DNA from: Erythrobacter sp. Alg231-14
GTDB lineage: Bacteria > Pseudomonadota > Alphaproteobacteria > Sphingomonadales > Sphingomonadaceae
Assembly (NCBI RefSeq): GCF_900149685.1
Contig: NZ_LT702999.1
Coordinates: forward strand, 1,736,001 to 1,800,000
Direction: 5' to 3'
DNA length: 64,000 bases
Shown here: in pieces, positions 9,201 through 19,576 of the stretch
Position numbering within the stretch: the stretch's first letter is position 1
Layout of the letters: each line of letters starts with the position of its first letter
Notes under the pieces: model-generated
Databases searched by the model: none
Told to the model about the DNA's origin: nothing
What the model saw: only the letters and a program-made list of their open reading frames with translations
Translations under genes and position numbers: made by a program

Positions 9201-10781
9201 ATGGAAAGTTTTGACTACATCGTCATTGGTGGGGGCAGCGGCGGCAGCGCAGCGGCGGGGCGGCTTGCCGTCGACGGGACCCAACGCGTGTGCCTAATCG
9301 AAGCGGGCGGTCGCAACGATAACCTCTTGATCAAGACGCCGGGTTTTATGCCCTTCATTCGCAATTCGTCGAACTATCAATTCGATACGGTTCCGCAAAA
9401 GGGATTGAATGGTCGCGTAGGATACCAGCCGCGCGGTAAAGGGTTGGGCGGATCATCAGCGATCAACGCCATGGTCTATATTCGCGGAAACAAATGGGAT
9501 TACGACAACTGGGCCGACATGGGTTGCGACGGTTGGTCGTATGATGACGTGTTACCTTGGTTCAAACAATGCGAATCCAATGAACGCGGCGCGGATGATT
9601 ATCACGGTGCGGGCGGTCCTCTGTTCGTATCAAACCAAAGATCGCCCAATCCAACCAGCCATGCTTTCGTCGAAGCCGCCGCCGAATTGCAATTGCGCAC
9701 CAACAACGATTTTAACGGCGAACAACAAGACGGTTTTGGTCTTTATCAAGTGACACAGCGCGACGGCGAACGGTGGTCCGCAGCGCGCGGATATGTTGAA
9801 CCGATCCGCAATCAAGGTAACTTTGCCGTCCGCACGGACACATTGGTTGAAAAATTGGTGGTTGAACAAGGTCGCGTCACCGGTGTGATGGTGCGCCGCG
9901 GCAAGTCATCGGAAATGCTCTATGCCCGCCGTGGAGTGATACTTTCTGCGGGTGCGTTCAATTCACCGCAAATATTGATGCTTTCAGGGATCGGGCCAGC
10001 GGAACATTTGAAATCGCAAGGCATCGATGTCGTGCTTGACCGGAAAGAAGTCGGTGCGAACCTTCAAGATCACATCGACTATGTCTCCGGCTGGTCCACA
10101 AAAAGCGATGTGCCAATTGGCGGAACGTTGAAAGGGACGCTCAAAATGGCGGCAGCGATTGTGGAACACCGCCGCAAACGCACCGGCGCCATGACAACGT
10201 GTTACGCCGAAGCTGGTGGATTTTGGACCGTCATGGACGACGCGCCCGCACCAGACATTCAATGGCATTTCGTTCCCGCGGTTCTTGAGGATCACGGGCG
10301 AGAAAACGTCAAAGGGTATGGCTTTTCAATGCATGCCTGTGTTCTGCGCCCTGAAAGCAAAGGCTCCGTCCGTCTGGGTTCTAAGGATGCGGCCTCGGCG
10401 CCGGTGATTGATCCAAATTTCCTAGACGATGATCGCGACATTGCGGCTTTGCGGGAAGGCATCCGGTTGTCGCACAGGATTGCCGATGCGCCGCCGATGC
10501 AAGTGTATGAACCAACCGATCGGCACCCAGTAAACCTTCAAGACGACGCCGCATTGGATGAATTGATCCGCAACCGTGCGGACACAGTCTATCACCCGGT
10601 TGGCACATGTCGCATGGGGTCCGATGCAGAGGCAATCGTGGATCCAAAGCTGAAAGTGAACGGGCTTGACGGGCTTTGGATCGCCGATGCGAGCATCATG
10701 CCAAAGATCGTGAGTGGGAACACAAACGCTCCGAGCATTATGATCGGTGAACGCTGTGCAGACTTCATCTTGAACGCTTGA
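9201..10781 (+). CDS. GMC-family FAD oxidoreductase (choline/alcohol dehydrogenase-like)
   Basis: 526 residues. The N-terminal dinucleotide-binding motif IGGGSGGSAAAG (about 9-20) and the GMC signatures near residues 78-90 (GKGLGGSSAINAMVYIRG) and 250-265 (GAFNSPQILMLSGIGP) are clear, as is the C-terminal HPVGTCRMG catalytic segment. Members oxidise primary alcohols, choline or terpenoid alcohols using FAD. The ribosome site AGGAG lies 7 nt before the ATG. It is the last gene of a plus-strand run after a lipid hydroxylase-like gene, suggesting an alcohol made or degraded there. betB/betI are absent, so true choline dehydrogenase is less likely. Confidence 0.92.
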   Translation: MESFDYIVIGGGSGGSAAAGRLAVDGTQRVCLIEAGGRNDNLLIKTPGFMPFIRNSSNYQFDTVPQKGLNGRVGYQPRGKGLGGSSAINAMVYIRGNKWDYDNWADMGCDGWSYDDVLPWFKQCESNERGADDYHGAGGPLFVSNQRSPNPTSHAFVEAAAELQLRTNNDFNGEQQDGFGLYQVTQRDGERWSAARGYVEPIRNQGNFAVRTDTLVEKLVVEQGRVTGVMVRRGKSSEMLYARRGVILSAGAFNSPQILMLSGIGPAEHLKSQGIDVVLDRKEVGANLQDHIDYVSGWSTKSDVPIGGTLKGTLKMAAAIVEHRRKRTGAMTTCYAEAGGFWTVMDDAPAPDIQWHFVPAVLEDHGRENVKGYGFSMHACVLRPESKGSVRLGSKDAASAPVIDPNFLDDDRDIAALREGIRLSHRIADAPPMQVYEPTDRHPVNLQDDAALDELIRNRADTVYHPVGTCRMGSDAEAIVDPKLKVNGLDGLWIADASIMPKIVSGNTNAPSIMIGERCADFILNA

Positions 10782-10787
10782 ATTCAC

Positions 10788-10818
10788 GGCTGACCGCTAT
10801 GCGGTTGGCCTCGACTTT
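10788..10818 (+). terminator. Terminator after the GMC oxidoreductase gene
   Basis: GGCTGACCGC and GCGGTTGGCC pair over 10 bp in RNA with two G-U pairs around a 3-nt loop, then TCGACTTTTAT follows. It starts 6 nt after the stop codon. Confidence 0.55.
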
Positions 10819-10908
10819 TATCTTTCGCCTTAGGACCGCATCGCTGCGGACGAATGGTCATGCTCGCGACACTTTAAGGCTATGAAGTCATACCTGTGTT
10901 GGCATGGC

Positions 10909-10943
10909 AAAAAAGAGGCCGGAACGGTTACCCGTCCCGGCCT
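10909..10943 (-). terminator. Rho-independent terminator of glnK-amtB
   Basis: On the minus strand, a 12-bp stem with one mismatch (AGGCCGGGACGG / CCGTTCCGGCCT), a GTAA loop and six T residues right after. It lies about 88 nt downstream of the amtB stop. Confidence 0.85.
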
Positions 10944-11030
10944 TACTGAGTCTATTCGTTCGCAGGAGGAACGTCGGTTGGCGGGGGAAAGGGGAGAGAG
11001 AAAAGACCTCTCCCCCGCCAAACTGGTTGA

Positions 11031-12353
11031 TTAGTTGTAGGCGCGTTCGCCGTGTTCAGCGATGTCGAGGCCATCAACTTCGGTCTCTTCGGATACCCGT
11101 AGACCGATCAAAAGCTTCACAGCGTATCCAGCAATCAGAGTGCCGATACCGGCCCATAGGATCGTGATAATCACGCCTTCGGTTTGGATCCAAAGTTGTG
11201 CGCCAATGCCGGTTGAACCGTCACCAGGACCGCCGAGGAATGGTTGATAGACAATCGCTGTGCCAATGGCGCCAACGATGCCGCCAATGCCGTGGATGCC
11301 AAAGGCGTCCAGTGAATCGTCATAGCCGAACTTGGCTTTGACCTTAGCGACAAAGAAGTAGCAAACGACTGACGACAGAATGCCGAGCAGGATCGCACCG
11401 AACGGCCCGCTGTTGCCGGCTGCGGGGGTAACCGCAACAAGACCAGCGATAACGCCTGAGCAGAAGCCCAACGCAGAGCCTTTGTGACCCATGGCGCGTT
11501 CAATCACCATCCATGTCAACGCACCAGCAGCGGTGGCGACGAATGTGTTGATCATGGCAAGACCAGCAAAGCCATCAGCTTCGAGCGCCGAACCGGCGTT
11601 GAAGCCGAACCAACCGACCCACAGCAAGCCAGTGCCGACCATAGTCATGGTGAGGCTGTGTGGAGGCATTGGCTCATTCGGATAACCCCGACGAGTGCCA
11701 AGCAAGTAAGCAAGCACTAGACCCGATACACCCGCATTGATGTGCACTACGGTACCACCAGCAAAATCGAGCGCACCAGCGGCAAACAGCAGTCCGTCAC
11801 CAGCCCAAACCATGTGAGCAATCGGGAAATACACGATCGTCAACCAGATTGGCACGAACAGCATCACAGCATTGAATTTCATGCGTTCGGCCGTTGCACC
11901 CAAGATCAGAGCCGCAGTGATCGCGGCAAAAGTCATTTGGAAGCTAACAAAGACGTATTCACTGATGACTTCATCGGTGAAGGTCGCAGCGGTTGTTTCA
12001 GCCGACATGCCAGACAGGAAGTAGCTTCCCGAGCTGATAAACTGTCCAAGGAAGCCTTCGATCGGGGTTGAGCCGAATGCGAGGGAGAAGCCCCACATGA
12101 CCCAAACCAACATTGCCAAAGCGGCAGTCGCGCCGATTTGTGTCATGGTCGACAGCATGTTTTTAGAGCGGGTTAGACCGCCATAGAACAGCGTCAGGCC
12201 GGGAATAATCATCAATAGAACAAGAACGGTCGCCGTCATCATCCATGCGTTGTTTCCGGGGTTCGGAACAGCAGCAGGAGCCGCCAGCGCAGGTTCGGCG
12301 AAGATCATCGCACCTGCCGCCAACGCAGCGAATTTCTGGAGAGGTCTTTTCAT
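11031..12353 (-). CDS. amtB: Ammonium transporter AmtB
   Basis: 440 residues. A cleavable signal peptide (MKRPLQKF to about ALAAP) is followed by eleven predicted membrane helices, as in the trimeric Amt channels; typical stretches are LTLFYGGLTRSKN near the first helix, MVWAGDGLL, HINAGVSGL and DAFGIHGIGG. It moves ammonium across the inner membrane. The start is at 12353, where AGGAG stands 8 nt upstream; a longer frame runs into glnK and is discarded. It follows glnK by 16 nt and shares its sigma-54 promoter, so it should be induced under nitrogen limitation. Confidence 0.96.
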   Translation of the reverse strand: MKRPLQKFAALAAGAMIFAEPALAAPAAVPNPGNNAWMMTATVLVLLMIIPGLTLFYGGLTRSKNMLSTMTQIGATAALAMLVWVMWGFSLAFGSTPIEGFLGQFISSGSYFLSGMSAETTAATFTDEVISEYVFVSFQMTFAAITAALILGATAERMKFNAVMLFVPIWLTIVYFPIAHMVWAGDGLLFAAGALDFAGGTVVHINAGVSGLVLAYLLGTRRGYPNEPMPPHSLTMTMVGTGLLWVGWFGFNAGSALEADGFAGLAMINTFVATAAGALTWMVIERAMGHKGSALGFCSGVIAGLVAVTPAAGNSGPFGAILLGILSSVVCYFFVAKVKAKFGYDDSLDAFGIHGIGGIVGAIGTAIVYQPFLGGPGDGSTGIGAQLWIQTEGVIITILWAGIGTLIAGYAVKLLIGLRVSEETEVDGLDIAEHGERAYN

Positions 12354-12369
12354 CGGTTTTTCTCCTGAA

Positions 12370-12771
<402 letters not shown>

Positions 12772-12824
12772 TTACTCAAACGGGGGCGACGCGACGGATT
12801 CCGACCATTCTTTCGCAGTTGCAC

Positions 12825-12872
12825 AAAAAAGACTGCCCAATTTTTAACCTCTTGGTTACTTTTTAGGCAGTC
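12825..12872 (-). terminator. Terminator after the PNPOx-like gene
   Basis: On the minus strand GACTGCC and GGCAGTC pair (7 bp), with a second small stem ACC/GGT inside the AT-rich loop, and TTTTTT follows at once. It lies 55 nt after the stop of the PNPOx-like gene and should end the pheS to PNPOx transcription unit before the glnK promoter region. Confidence 0.7.
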
Positions 12873-12927
12873 GGGTAGGTTTATGTGCTTAGAAACCGCG
12901 CTCTTTGTTATGTTCTATCGCTTGGAC

Positions 12928-13497
12928 TCACTCGCCGGCAATATATCGCGTCGTCGGGCGGGTGGTCAGGCCATCGATACTGGTCGTGCGTTTGGACGTC
13001 TTATCCATCCATGCATCGGCGCCAATTTGACGATGCGCTTTCTTTAGAGTGTCACGCTCACCCTCCATCGACATAAAGGGAACCCCCCAACCACAGCTGG
13101 TTTGGACGCTTTCAATATCGATCTCAAAAATCTGCCGCGTGCCCGGCATCAATGTAAAATTCGCCGCCAACGCATCCCATCCATCATCTTGGGGAAGGAC
13201 AGGCGTCCCCCGCCCATAAATGCGCAGGATCAAAGCGGGGCGCTCGAAATTGCAGAACATGATCGTTATCCGACCGCCATCGGATTGCGGCGCCACAAGA
13301 TGGGCATGCGTTTCATTGCCAGAGCCGCCAAGATCAAGATAGGCGACTTTTCCGGGGCCCAACACACGGAACGCATCGTACCCCTTTGGACTAAGATTGA
13401 CCCGTCCATCGGCGGCGGCGGTGGCCACAAAGAACACCGGCTGTTTTTCGATCATCGCCACATGTTTGGGATCAAGCGCGTCGAAAAATTCAGCCAT
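12928..13497 (-). CDS. Pyridoxamine 5'-phosphate oxidase-related flavin-binding protein
   Basis: 189 residues with the split-barrel start of the PNPOx-like superfamily (QPVFFVATAAADGRVNLSPKG at about 19-39), followed by an FMN-binding-like region and MFCNFERPALILRIYGRG (about 80-97). Such proteins bind FMN, F420 or heme and have varied roles; none can be assigned here. The ribosome site TAGGAG precedes the ATG. It starts 18 nt after the hydrolase gene on the same strand, so it is the last gene of that unit. Confidence 0.82.
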   Translation of the reverse strand: MAEFFDALDPKHVAMIEKQPVFFVATAAADGRVNLSPKGYDAFRVLGPGKVAYLDLGGSGNETHAHLVAPQSDGGRITIMFCNFERPALILRIYGRGTPVLPQDDGWDALAANFTLMPGTRQIFEIDIESVQTSCGWGVPFMSMEGERDTLKKAHRQIGADAWMDKTSKRTTSIDGLTTRPTTRYIAGE

Positions 13498-13515
13498 GTC
13501 GGTTCTCCTAAAACC

Positions 13516-14397
13516 TTATAAAAAGTCGCGCAAAACGCGGATATATTTGTCGAATTGATCGTGGTGCAGCCAGTGCCCGGCCTTTTCGAATTCGATCACT
13601 TCGGCTGTCTTAAAGTGCTTAATCCGGCCATCCTTTTCCGGATTGGATGCCCAGCTATCTGCACCGTACAATAGCAAAGTGGGGCACGTGATGGCTCCCC
13701 ACATCGCCTCTAGAAATTCGTCGGCAACATCTTCGACACCCCACACATTCAGATGCGGGTCGAATTTCCAACTGTAGGTGCCATCTTCATTGCGGTTTAC
13801 CCCGTGAATGGTGAGATGGCGCGCCTGTGCCTCGGTCAAATAAGAGTTTTCTTCGATCATCCGGGCGAAGGCCGCCTCAATACTTTCATATTTGCGCGGC
13901 GTGCGCCCGGCGGCCTTGCGCTTTTTCGCGATCCATTCGGCCGCCCGTTGGGGGTATGGAGTTTCGCGTTGTTTCGCGCGCACCTCTGGCGAGGGACCAA
14001 GCCCTTCAATCGCGACCAATTTCGTCACCATATCGGGGAACATGCCGGTGTAACGTAGGGCTACATTGCCACCCATCGAATGCGACACAATCCGCACCGG
14101 ACCAACGCCGAGCTGATGGATCAATTGCGCCAGATCATAGACCATGTCGTTGGAACTGTAGTTTCCATCGGACACCCATTCGCTGTTCCCATGCCCGCGA
14201 TGATCGATAGCGATGATGTGGTATTCGTCGCGCAACGCCTCTGCCGTCCAATCCCAGTTGCGGGCGTGATCGCGACCGCCATGGACCAAGATGAGAGGTG
14301 GTTTGCCTCTGCCACCCCAATCCTCATAGCTGAGGCGAAGGCGTTGAGAGATGAAGGTTTGCGAGGTTGGCCCCGAAGAAGATATCGTTGCGGTCAT
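13516..14397 (-). CDS. Alpha/beta hydrolase
   Basis: 293 residues. The fold is shown by LILVHGG (about 35-41, oxyanion region), the nucleophile elbow SHSMGG (Ser107), an acid in YGADSW and the histidine in AGHWLHH near the C-terminus. It is a cytoplasmic hydrolase, esterase or epoxide-hydrolase-like, of unknown substrate. The ATG at 14397 has no good ribosome site. A 17-bp motif that recurs upstream of an AraC gene at 21.6 kb lies 9 nt before the start codon, which hints at specific regulation apart from prfC. Confidence 0.88.
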   Translation of the reverse strand: MTATISSSGPTSQTFISQRLRLSYEDWGGRGKPPLILVHGGRDHARNWDWTAEALRDEYHIIAIDHRGHGNSEWVSDGNYSSNDMVYDLAQLIHQLGVGPVRIVSHSMGGNVALRYTGMFPDMVTKLVAIEGLGPSPEVRAKQRETPYPQRAAEWIAKKRKAAGRTPRKYESIEAAFARMIEENSYLTEAQARHLTIHGVNRNEDGTYSWKFDPHLNVWGVEDVADEFLEAMWGAITCPTLLLYGADSWASNPEKDGRIKHFKTAEVIEFEKAGHWLHHDQFDKYIRVLRDFL

Positions 14398-14406
14398 GCA
14401 CAAGGC

Positions 14407-14423
14407 TTTGCCGCGATCTTACA
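14407..14423 (-). promoter_or_regulatory. TGTAAGATCGCG motif upstream of the hydrolase gene
   Basis: The minus strand reads TGTAAGATCGCGGCAAA. Sixteen of these 17 bases match the copy before the AraC gene at 21.6 kb. It lies between the prfC stop and the hydrolase start. It may be a regulator site or a promoter -10 region (TG-TAAGAT). Confidence 0.45.
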
Positions 14424-14450
14424 GAAGCCGCAAGTCCGCTTTCCCTCGGA

Positions 14451-15983
14451 TCAGCGCTCTTTCGTGGCAGAAAATGTCAGGTCGGGGTTCTTCTCAACCT
14501 GATAATTCACGTCCCAAGGGCTCTTGGCCATGAAGACCAAGTCGCCGTCACGGTCTCGGGCGAGGTTCGCACGATTAAAGCCCTCAAACTCATCAAGCGC
14601 GGCCTGTTCGCCCTTAACCCAACGCGCTGTGGCAAACGGTGACGCCTCAAGCCCGGCCTCAACCTTATATTCAGCCGACAATCTTGAGATCAGAACCTCA
14701 AGTTGCAATTGACCGACCACGCCAACGACATGCTGCGCGCCCAATTCTGGGTAGAACACTTGGATCACGCCCTCTTCGGACAAATCATCAAGCGCCTTGC
14801 GAAGTTGCTTGGTCTTGGTCGGGTCTTTCAATTGGACCCGCCGCAGAATTTCGGGCGCAAAATTGGGTAGGCCGGTGAAACGCACCGTGTCTTTTTCTGA
14901 CAAAGTGTCGCCCACACGCAGGGTGCCATGATTGGGGATGCCAATAATATCGCCCGCTTCGGCCGTGTCGGCGATCTCTCGGTCTTGCGCAAAAAACAGG
15001 ATCGGCGAATGAACCGCAATCGGTTTACCCAGCCCGGATGGCGTCAATTTCATGCCGCGTTTGAACGTACCGGACACCTGACGCATGAACGCGATCCGAT
15101 CCCGGTGATTGGGGTCCATATTGGCCTGAACTTTAAAGATGAAGCCTGTGACCTCTTCATGGTTCGGCGCGATCGTGTCATCACCCGCCGGTTGCGGCCG
15201 CGGAGGCGGTGCAAATTTGGCGATGGCCTCGATCAGTTCGGTAACGCCAAAGTTCTTGAGCGCCGATCCAAAGAAGACTGGCGTCAAATCGCCGCTGCGA
15301 TAGGCGTCCATGTCGAATTCGGGATAACCGACTTGCGCCAATTCCGCCTCTTCGGCGAATTCAGGCGGAATCTCCGGATTGGCATCACGTGTGCCCAAAA
15401 ACTCTTTGGATGGCCCTTCGGGACGGCTGACTTCACCGGTCGAAAAGTCCAAAATCCCTTCAAACTGTCCGCCCATGCCGATCGGCCACCCTTGCGGGCT
15501 GACGTCCAGCGCAAGCATATCGGCCACCTCGTCCAGCGTCTCAAAAGGATCGCGACCCTCGCGGTCAACTTTGTTCACGAAAGTGATGATCGGCAGATTG
15601 CGCAACCGGCACACTTCGAACAATTTGCGCGTCTGCGGTTCGATACCTTTGGCCGCGTCGATCACCATAACGGCGCTGTCGACGGCGGTTAGCGTGCGAT
15701 AGGTGTCTTCGGAGAAATCTTCGTGACCCGGCGTATCAAGCAGGTTGAAGGTAACGCCTTCTCTCTCAAACGTCATCACGGAAGAGGTGACAGAGATCCC
15801 GCGCTGCTGCTCAATCTTCATCCAGTCAGAACGGGCACGGCGTTGCTGTCCGCGCGCCTTAACCTCGCCTGCAAGGTGGATCGCCCCGCCTTGCAGCAGG
15901 AGCTTTTCCGTCAGCGTGGTCTTACCGGCATCCGGGTGAGAAATGATCGCAAAGGTGCGACGGGAGTTTGCGATATCGGACAT
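14451..15983 (-). CDS. prfC: Peptide chain release factor 3
   Basis: RF3 is the GTPase that removes RF1/RF2 from the ribosome after termination. The 510-residue protein has the G1 loop SHPDAGKTT (about 15-23), the switch segment QQRGISVTSS, DTPGHEDF (G3) and FVNKVDRE (G4). ISVTSS with ARSDWM before it separates RF3 from EF-G and LepA. Length is slightly shorter than the enteric protein (about 530). It follows pheT by 21 nt on the same strand. Confidence 0.94.
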   Translation of the reverse strand: MSDIANSRRTFAIISHPDAGKTTLTEKLLLQGGAIHLAGEVKARGQQRRARSDWMKIEQQRGISVTSSVMTFEREGVTFNLLDTPGHEDFSEDTYRTLTAVDSAVMVIDAAKGIEPQTRKLFEVCRLRNLPIITFVNKVDREGRDPFETLDEVADMLALDVSPQGWPIGMGGQFEGILDFSTGEVSRPEGPSKEFLGTRDANPEIPPEFAEEAELAQVGYPEFDMDAYRSGDLTPVFFGSALKNFGVTELIEAIAKFAPPPRPQPAGDDTIAPNHEEVTGFIFKVQANMDPNHRDRIAFMRQVSGTFKRGMKLTPSGLGKPIAVHSPILFFAQDREIADTAEAGDIIGIPNHGTLRVGDTLSEKDTVRFTGLPNFAPEILRRVQLKDPTKTKQLRKALDDLSEEGVIQVFYPELGAQHVVGVVGQLQLEVLISRLSAEYKVEAGLEASPFATARWVKGEQAALDEFEGFNRANLARDRDGDLVFMAKSPWDVNYQVEKNPDLTFSATKER

Positions 15984-16004
15984 GATTTTATCGGGCGCAA
16001 CGGA

Positions 16005-18395
16005 TTAACCGCGCAGTTCCGCCCCCTGTTTGGCCGCCGCTGCGACGACCGCATCGGTAATCGCTTTGAGATCGGCGTCCTTATAGCTTTTGTCCTGCGG
16101 TTGCAGGGTCACTTCAATCGCTATCGATTTTTGCCCTTCGGGGACGCCCTCGCCCGTGAACAGGTCAAACACCCGCGCATCGACGATGTTGGCCTTGTCT
16201 GCACCCTTCACGACGCGCAGCAGGTCACCCGCCGCCAACGTTGTTGGAACGAGGAAGGCAAAGTCACGCGTGACCGCTTGCAATGCCGGTGGGGTGAAAC
16301 TGGGCCGGGCGAAGTTGATCGCTCCCCCCTTTCCTTTACCGCCTGCCTTCTTTGCCGGGATTGCGTCGAGGTGAATGCCGCATGCCACAACGGGAACGTC
16401 AATTCCGAACGTGTCGAGCATAGCCGGATGAATGGCGCCAAAACTGGCAAGAACGTTCTTTGGGCCAAGCCGCAAAGTGGCCGATTGGCCAGGGTGATAA
16501 AAATCTCCGGCCTCGTCCATCACCATCAGTTTTTGAACAGGAGCCCCGGCGGCTCGCAACAGTTCCAAGCACATTGATTTGGCATCAAATGCGTCAAACG
16601 GAACAGCCTTGCCTTGGGCCCAATTTCGGTCTGTCTTGTTCCCCGCCATCACACAGACAAGCGCCGGATATTCACCATCAGCAAGATAGCGTCGGCCAAT
16701 TTCGAACAATCGGATCGATGATCCACCGCGATCCAAGTTTCGCTTCAATGCGGATAGCAATCCGGGAAGAAGCGAGGGTCGCATGACCTTCAATTCTTCG
16801 CTGATTGGGTTTTCCAACGTCCAATGACCACCGCCGACCGTGGCCGCCTCAGCTTCGGAGATAAACGACCATGTGATGGCTTCATTTAGGCCCGCTCCCG
16901 CTGCAGCGCGGCGAAGTTTCCGCTCCAGCTGCTGCTCCGGTGTGGCCGTTGGTCGCGCGACGCCTTCCATGCGCGGCAGGGCCACACTTTCCACCGCATC
17001 AAGGCCGTGAATGCGCACAACCTCTTCGACCAGATCGGCTGGCCCTTCGATGTCATTGCGGCGCAGAGGACAGGTTACGTTCCAATCGTCTGCAACCGCG
17101 AAATCGAGACTTTCGAGGATGCGGCGCTGTTCATCGGCTGGGACGTCGACGCCGCCCAATCGTGCGGTCAGGCCGGTGTCGAATGCAACAACCTTCGCTT
17201 CGTTTGGCGCGGTACCGGCATGGACGTCTTCGCTTGGCGTTCCGCCCGCCAATTCGACGATAAGTCCGGTTAGGAGGTCAAGGCCATCTTGCAGGAATTC
17301 TGGGTCAACACCGCGTTCAAATCGGGTGCGGGCATCGGATGCCAAACCCAAAGTGCGCCCGGTTACGCCAATGCGTGACGGTTCAAAATAGGCGATCTCA
17401 AGCAAGACATCTGTCGTGTCGTTCTGAACCCCCGAATCCTCACCGCCCATAATGCCGGCAATGTCATGCACCTGAGTGTCGTCGGCAATGACAACCATAC
17501 TGTCGTCGAGCGTGTAGGTTTTTTCGTTCAGAGCCAACACTTGCTCGCCATTCTTGGCTCTGCGCGCAACCACAGCGCCGGAAAGTTTGGCAAGGTCATA
17601 GACATGCGCGGGACGGCCAAATGTCAGCATGAGGTAATTGGTCAGATCGACCAAAAGAGAAATTGGGCGCTGCCCCGCACTGGTAAGCCGCTGTTGCAGC
17701 CAATCCGGCGATGGGCCATTTTTAACGCCAGTGATGACACGCCCGTAAAACGCCGGACACCCTTGGGCATCTTCCGTCCGGATCTCAACCGGGCAGGCAC
17801 CGTTCGCGGCGAAGTTGGGAATGGCAATCGGTTTCAGCGTGCCGAGACCCGCCGCAGCAAGATCGCGCGCAATCCCATACACACCCATACAATCCGGACG
17901 GTTTGGCGTGATCGCCACATCAACAACCGGCGATGATCCGTGATAATCGGCAAAATTGTGCCCAACCGGCGCATCATTGGGCAATTCGATAATGCCGTCA
18001 TGATCTTCGCCCAGCTCCAATTCTTTGACGGAGCACATCATGCCGTTTGATTCGACACCGCGAATGGCGCTCTTGCGAAGCTCCATCCCGTTGGACGGTA
18101 CAACCGCTCCCGGTTGGCCTAGAACGCCTGTCATACCGGCGCGCGCATTGGGGGCGCCGCAAACAACCTGAAGCGGTTCGCCAGTGCCGGTGTCCACGGT
18201 AAGGACCTGCAACTTATCAGCATCGGGATGCTTCGCTGCTGTCAACACTTTGGCCACGGTGAACCCGGCAAGCCGCTGCGCTGGGTCTTCGACGCCTTCA
18301 ACCTCCAAACCGATCGCGTTCAACGCATCGGTAATTTCAGACAAAGATGCATCGGTTTCGAGGTGGTCTTTTAGCCATGTGAGCGAGAATTTCAT
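16005..18395 (-). CDS. pheT: Phenylalanine-tRNA ligase beta subunit
   Basis: 796 residues, the standard length. The N-terminus [15 protein letters not shown] leads into the tRNA-binding OB domain ([18 protein letters not shown], about 45-62), then the B3/B4 and B5 domains and a C-terminal anticodon-binding FDX domain ([16 protein letters not shown] and after). It forms the alpha2beta2 enzyme with PheS. Its ATG overlaps the pheS stop by 4 nt (ATGA), so translation is coupled; an upstream in-frame start would overlap pheS further and is rejected. Confidence 0.96.
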   Translation of the reverse strand: MKFSLTWLKDHLETDASLSEITDALNAIGLEVEGVEDPAQRLAGFTVAKVLTAAKHPDADKLQVLTVDTGTGEPLQVVCGAPNARAGMTGVLGQPGAVVPSNGMELRKSAIRGVESNGMMCSVKELELGEDHDGIIELPNDAPVGHNFADYHGSSPVVDVAITPNRPDCMGVYGIARDLAAAGLGTLKPIAIPNFAANGACPVEIRTEDAQGCPAFYGRVITGVKNGPSPDWLQQRLTSAGQRPISLLVDLTNYLMLTFGRPAHVYDLAKLSGAVVARRAKNGEQVLALNEKTYTLDDSMVVIADDTQVHDIAGIMGGEDSGVQNDTTDVLLEIAYFEPSRIGVTGRTLGLASDARTRFERGVDPEFLQDGLDLLTGLIVELAGGTPSEDVHAGTAPNEAKVVAFDTGLTARLGGVDVPADEQRRILESLDFAVADDWNVTCPLRRNDIEGPADLVEEVVRIHGLDAVESVALPRMEGVARPTATPEQQLERKLRRAAAGAGLNEAITWSFISEAEAATVGGGHWTLENPISEELKVMRPSLLPGLLSALKRNLDRGGSSIRLFEIGRRYLADGEYPALVCVMAGNKTDRNWAQGKAVPFDAFDAKSMCLELLRAAGAPVQKLMVMDEAGDFYHPGQSATLRLGPKNVLASFGAIHPAMLDTFGIDVPVVACGIHLDAIPAKKAGGKGKGGAINFARPSFTPPALQAVTRDFAFLVPTTLAAGDLLRVVKGADKANIVDARVFDLFTGEGVPEGQKSIAIEVTLQPQDKSYKDADLKAITDAVVAAAAKQGAELRG

Positions 18396-19492
18396 GACGA
18401 TACTCCCACGCCGGCGGAAAGGGTCGGTTGGTCGTAGGGTGAGAAGCCGTAATGGGCCAACCATCGAGGGTCGCCGTCAAAGAACGCGCGCAGATCGTTC
18501 ATCCCGTATTTGAGCATGGCGATCCGATCGATCCCCAAGCCGAAGGCAAACCCCTGATATTCATCGGGATCGACACCGGCCATCTCAAGAACGCGGCGAT
18601 TGACCATGCCGCTTCCGCCCAATTCCATCCAGTCATGCCCATCGGCATCGCCGTGTCCGCCAACAACCCTGCGGTTGCCTTCATTCGAATAGCCGACATC
18701 GACTTCGACACTGGGTTCGGTGAACGGGAAATAGGATGGGCGAAGGCGCAAAGTGATGTCTTCGCGTTCAAAGAACGCCTTGAAGAAAGTCTCCAACGTC
18801 CACTTTAGATGGCCAAGGTGAATACCCCGATCTACGACCAAGCCTTCGACTTGGTGGAACATCGGCGTGTGAGTCGCGTCGCTGTCGCTGCGATAGACCC
18901 GGCCCGGCGCGATAATGCGGATGGGCGCGCCCTGTTCTTTCATACTCCGAATCTGGACGGGAGATGTGTGGGTCCGCAACAGCATCTTGCCGCCATCCGC
19001 CGCTGCATCGGGAAAATAGAACGTGTCGTGCATCGCGCGCGCGGGATGACTTTCATCCATATTGAGCGCGGTGAAATTGTGCCAATCGTCTTCGATCTCG
19101 GGACCGGTCGCAACCGCAAAGCCAAGATCGGCAAAAATCTCGGCCAATTCGTCCATCACCTGACTAACCGGGTGAATGGATCCTTGGGCCGTCGCCGGCG
19201 CGGGGAGCGTAAGATCGATCGTCTCACTGGCCAATTGCGCTTCCAATGCGGCCGATTCCAGCGCCGCTTTCTTCGCATCAATCGCAGTCGCCAATTCGCT
19301 GCGCACCGATTGAATGGCGGGAGCCGCTTCTTTGCGTTCATCCGGGCTCATTTGACCCAGAGTTTTAAGCGCCAAACTGACCCAGCCCTTCTTGCCGAGC
19401 GCGGCTACGCGTTGCTCTTCTAACGCATCGAGCGTGGTGGCCGCGCCAATTGCGGCGAGGCTTGCGTCTTTCTGGGATGTTAAATCGGTCAT
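18392..19492 (-). CDS. pheS: Phenylalanine-tRNA ligase alpha subunit
   Basis: 366 residues, class II aminoacyl-tRNA synthetase catalytic subunit. An N-terminal coiled-coil (about 1-90) binds tRNA-Phe; motif 2 is around [10 protein letters not shown] and motif 3 is [18 protein letters not shown] near the C-terminus. The start MTDLTSQKD at 19492 fits the family; a frame extension upstream has no support. pheS, pheT and prfC form one unit. No attenuator leader peptide rich in Phe was recognised in the 84 nt upstream. Confidence 0.95.
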   Translation of the reverse strand: MTDLTSQKDASLAAIGAATTLDALEEQRVAALGKKGWVSLALKTLGQMSPDERKEAAPAIQSVRSELATAIDAKKAALESAALEAQLASETIDLTLPAPATAQGSIHPVSQVMDELAEIFADLGFAVATGPEIEDDWHNFTALNMDESHPARAMHDTFYFPDAAADGGKMLLRTHTSPVQIRSMKEQGAPIRIIAPGRVYRSDSDATHTPMFHQVEGLVVDRGIHLGHLKWTLETFFKAFFEREDITLRLRPSYFPFTEPSVEVDVGYSNEGNRRVVGGHGDADGHDWMELGGSGMVNRRVLEMAGVDPDEYQGFAFGLGIDRIAMLKYGMNDLRAFFDGDPRWLAHYGFSPYDQPTLSAGVGVSS

Positions 19493-19576
19493 GTCTTGCC
19501 TGCTTCGGCCCTTGCTTGGGTAAGCCGGTCCGCTAGCGCCAATTGCGCTCACTTGCAAAGCGGCAATGGTGGTTAA

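Noticed and set aside
15723-16577. A 284-codon plus-strand frame over prfC and pheT
   Set aside because: Antisense to two essential genes that are clearly coding.
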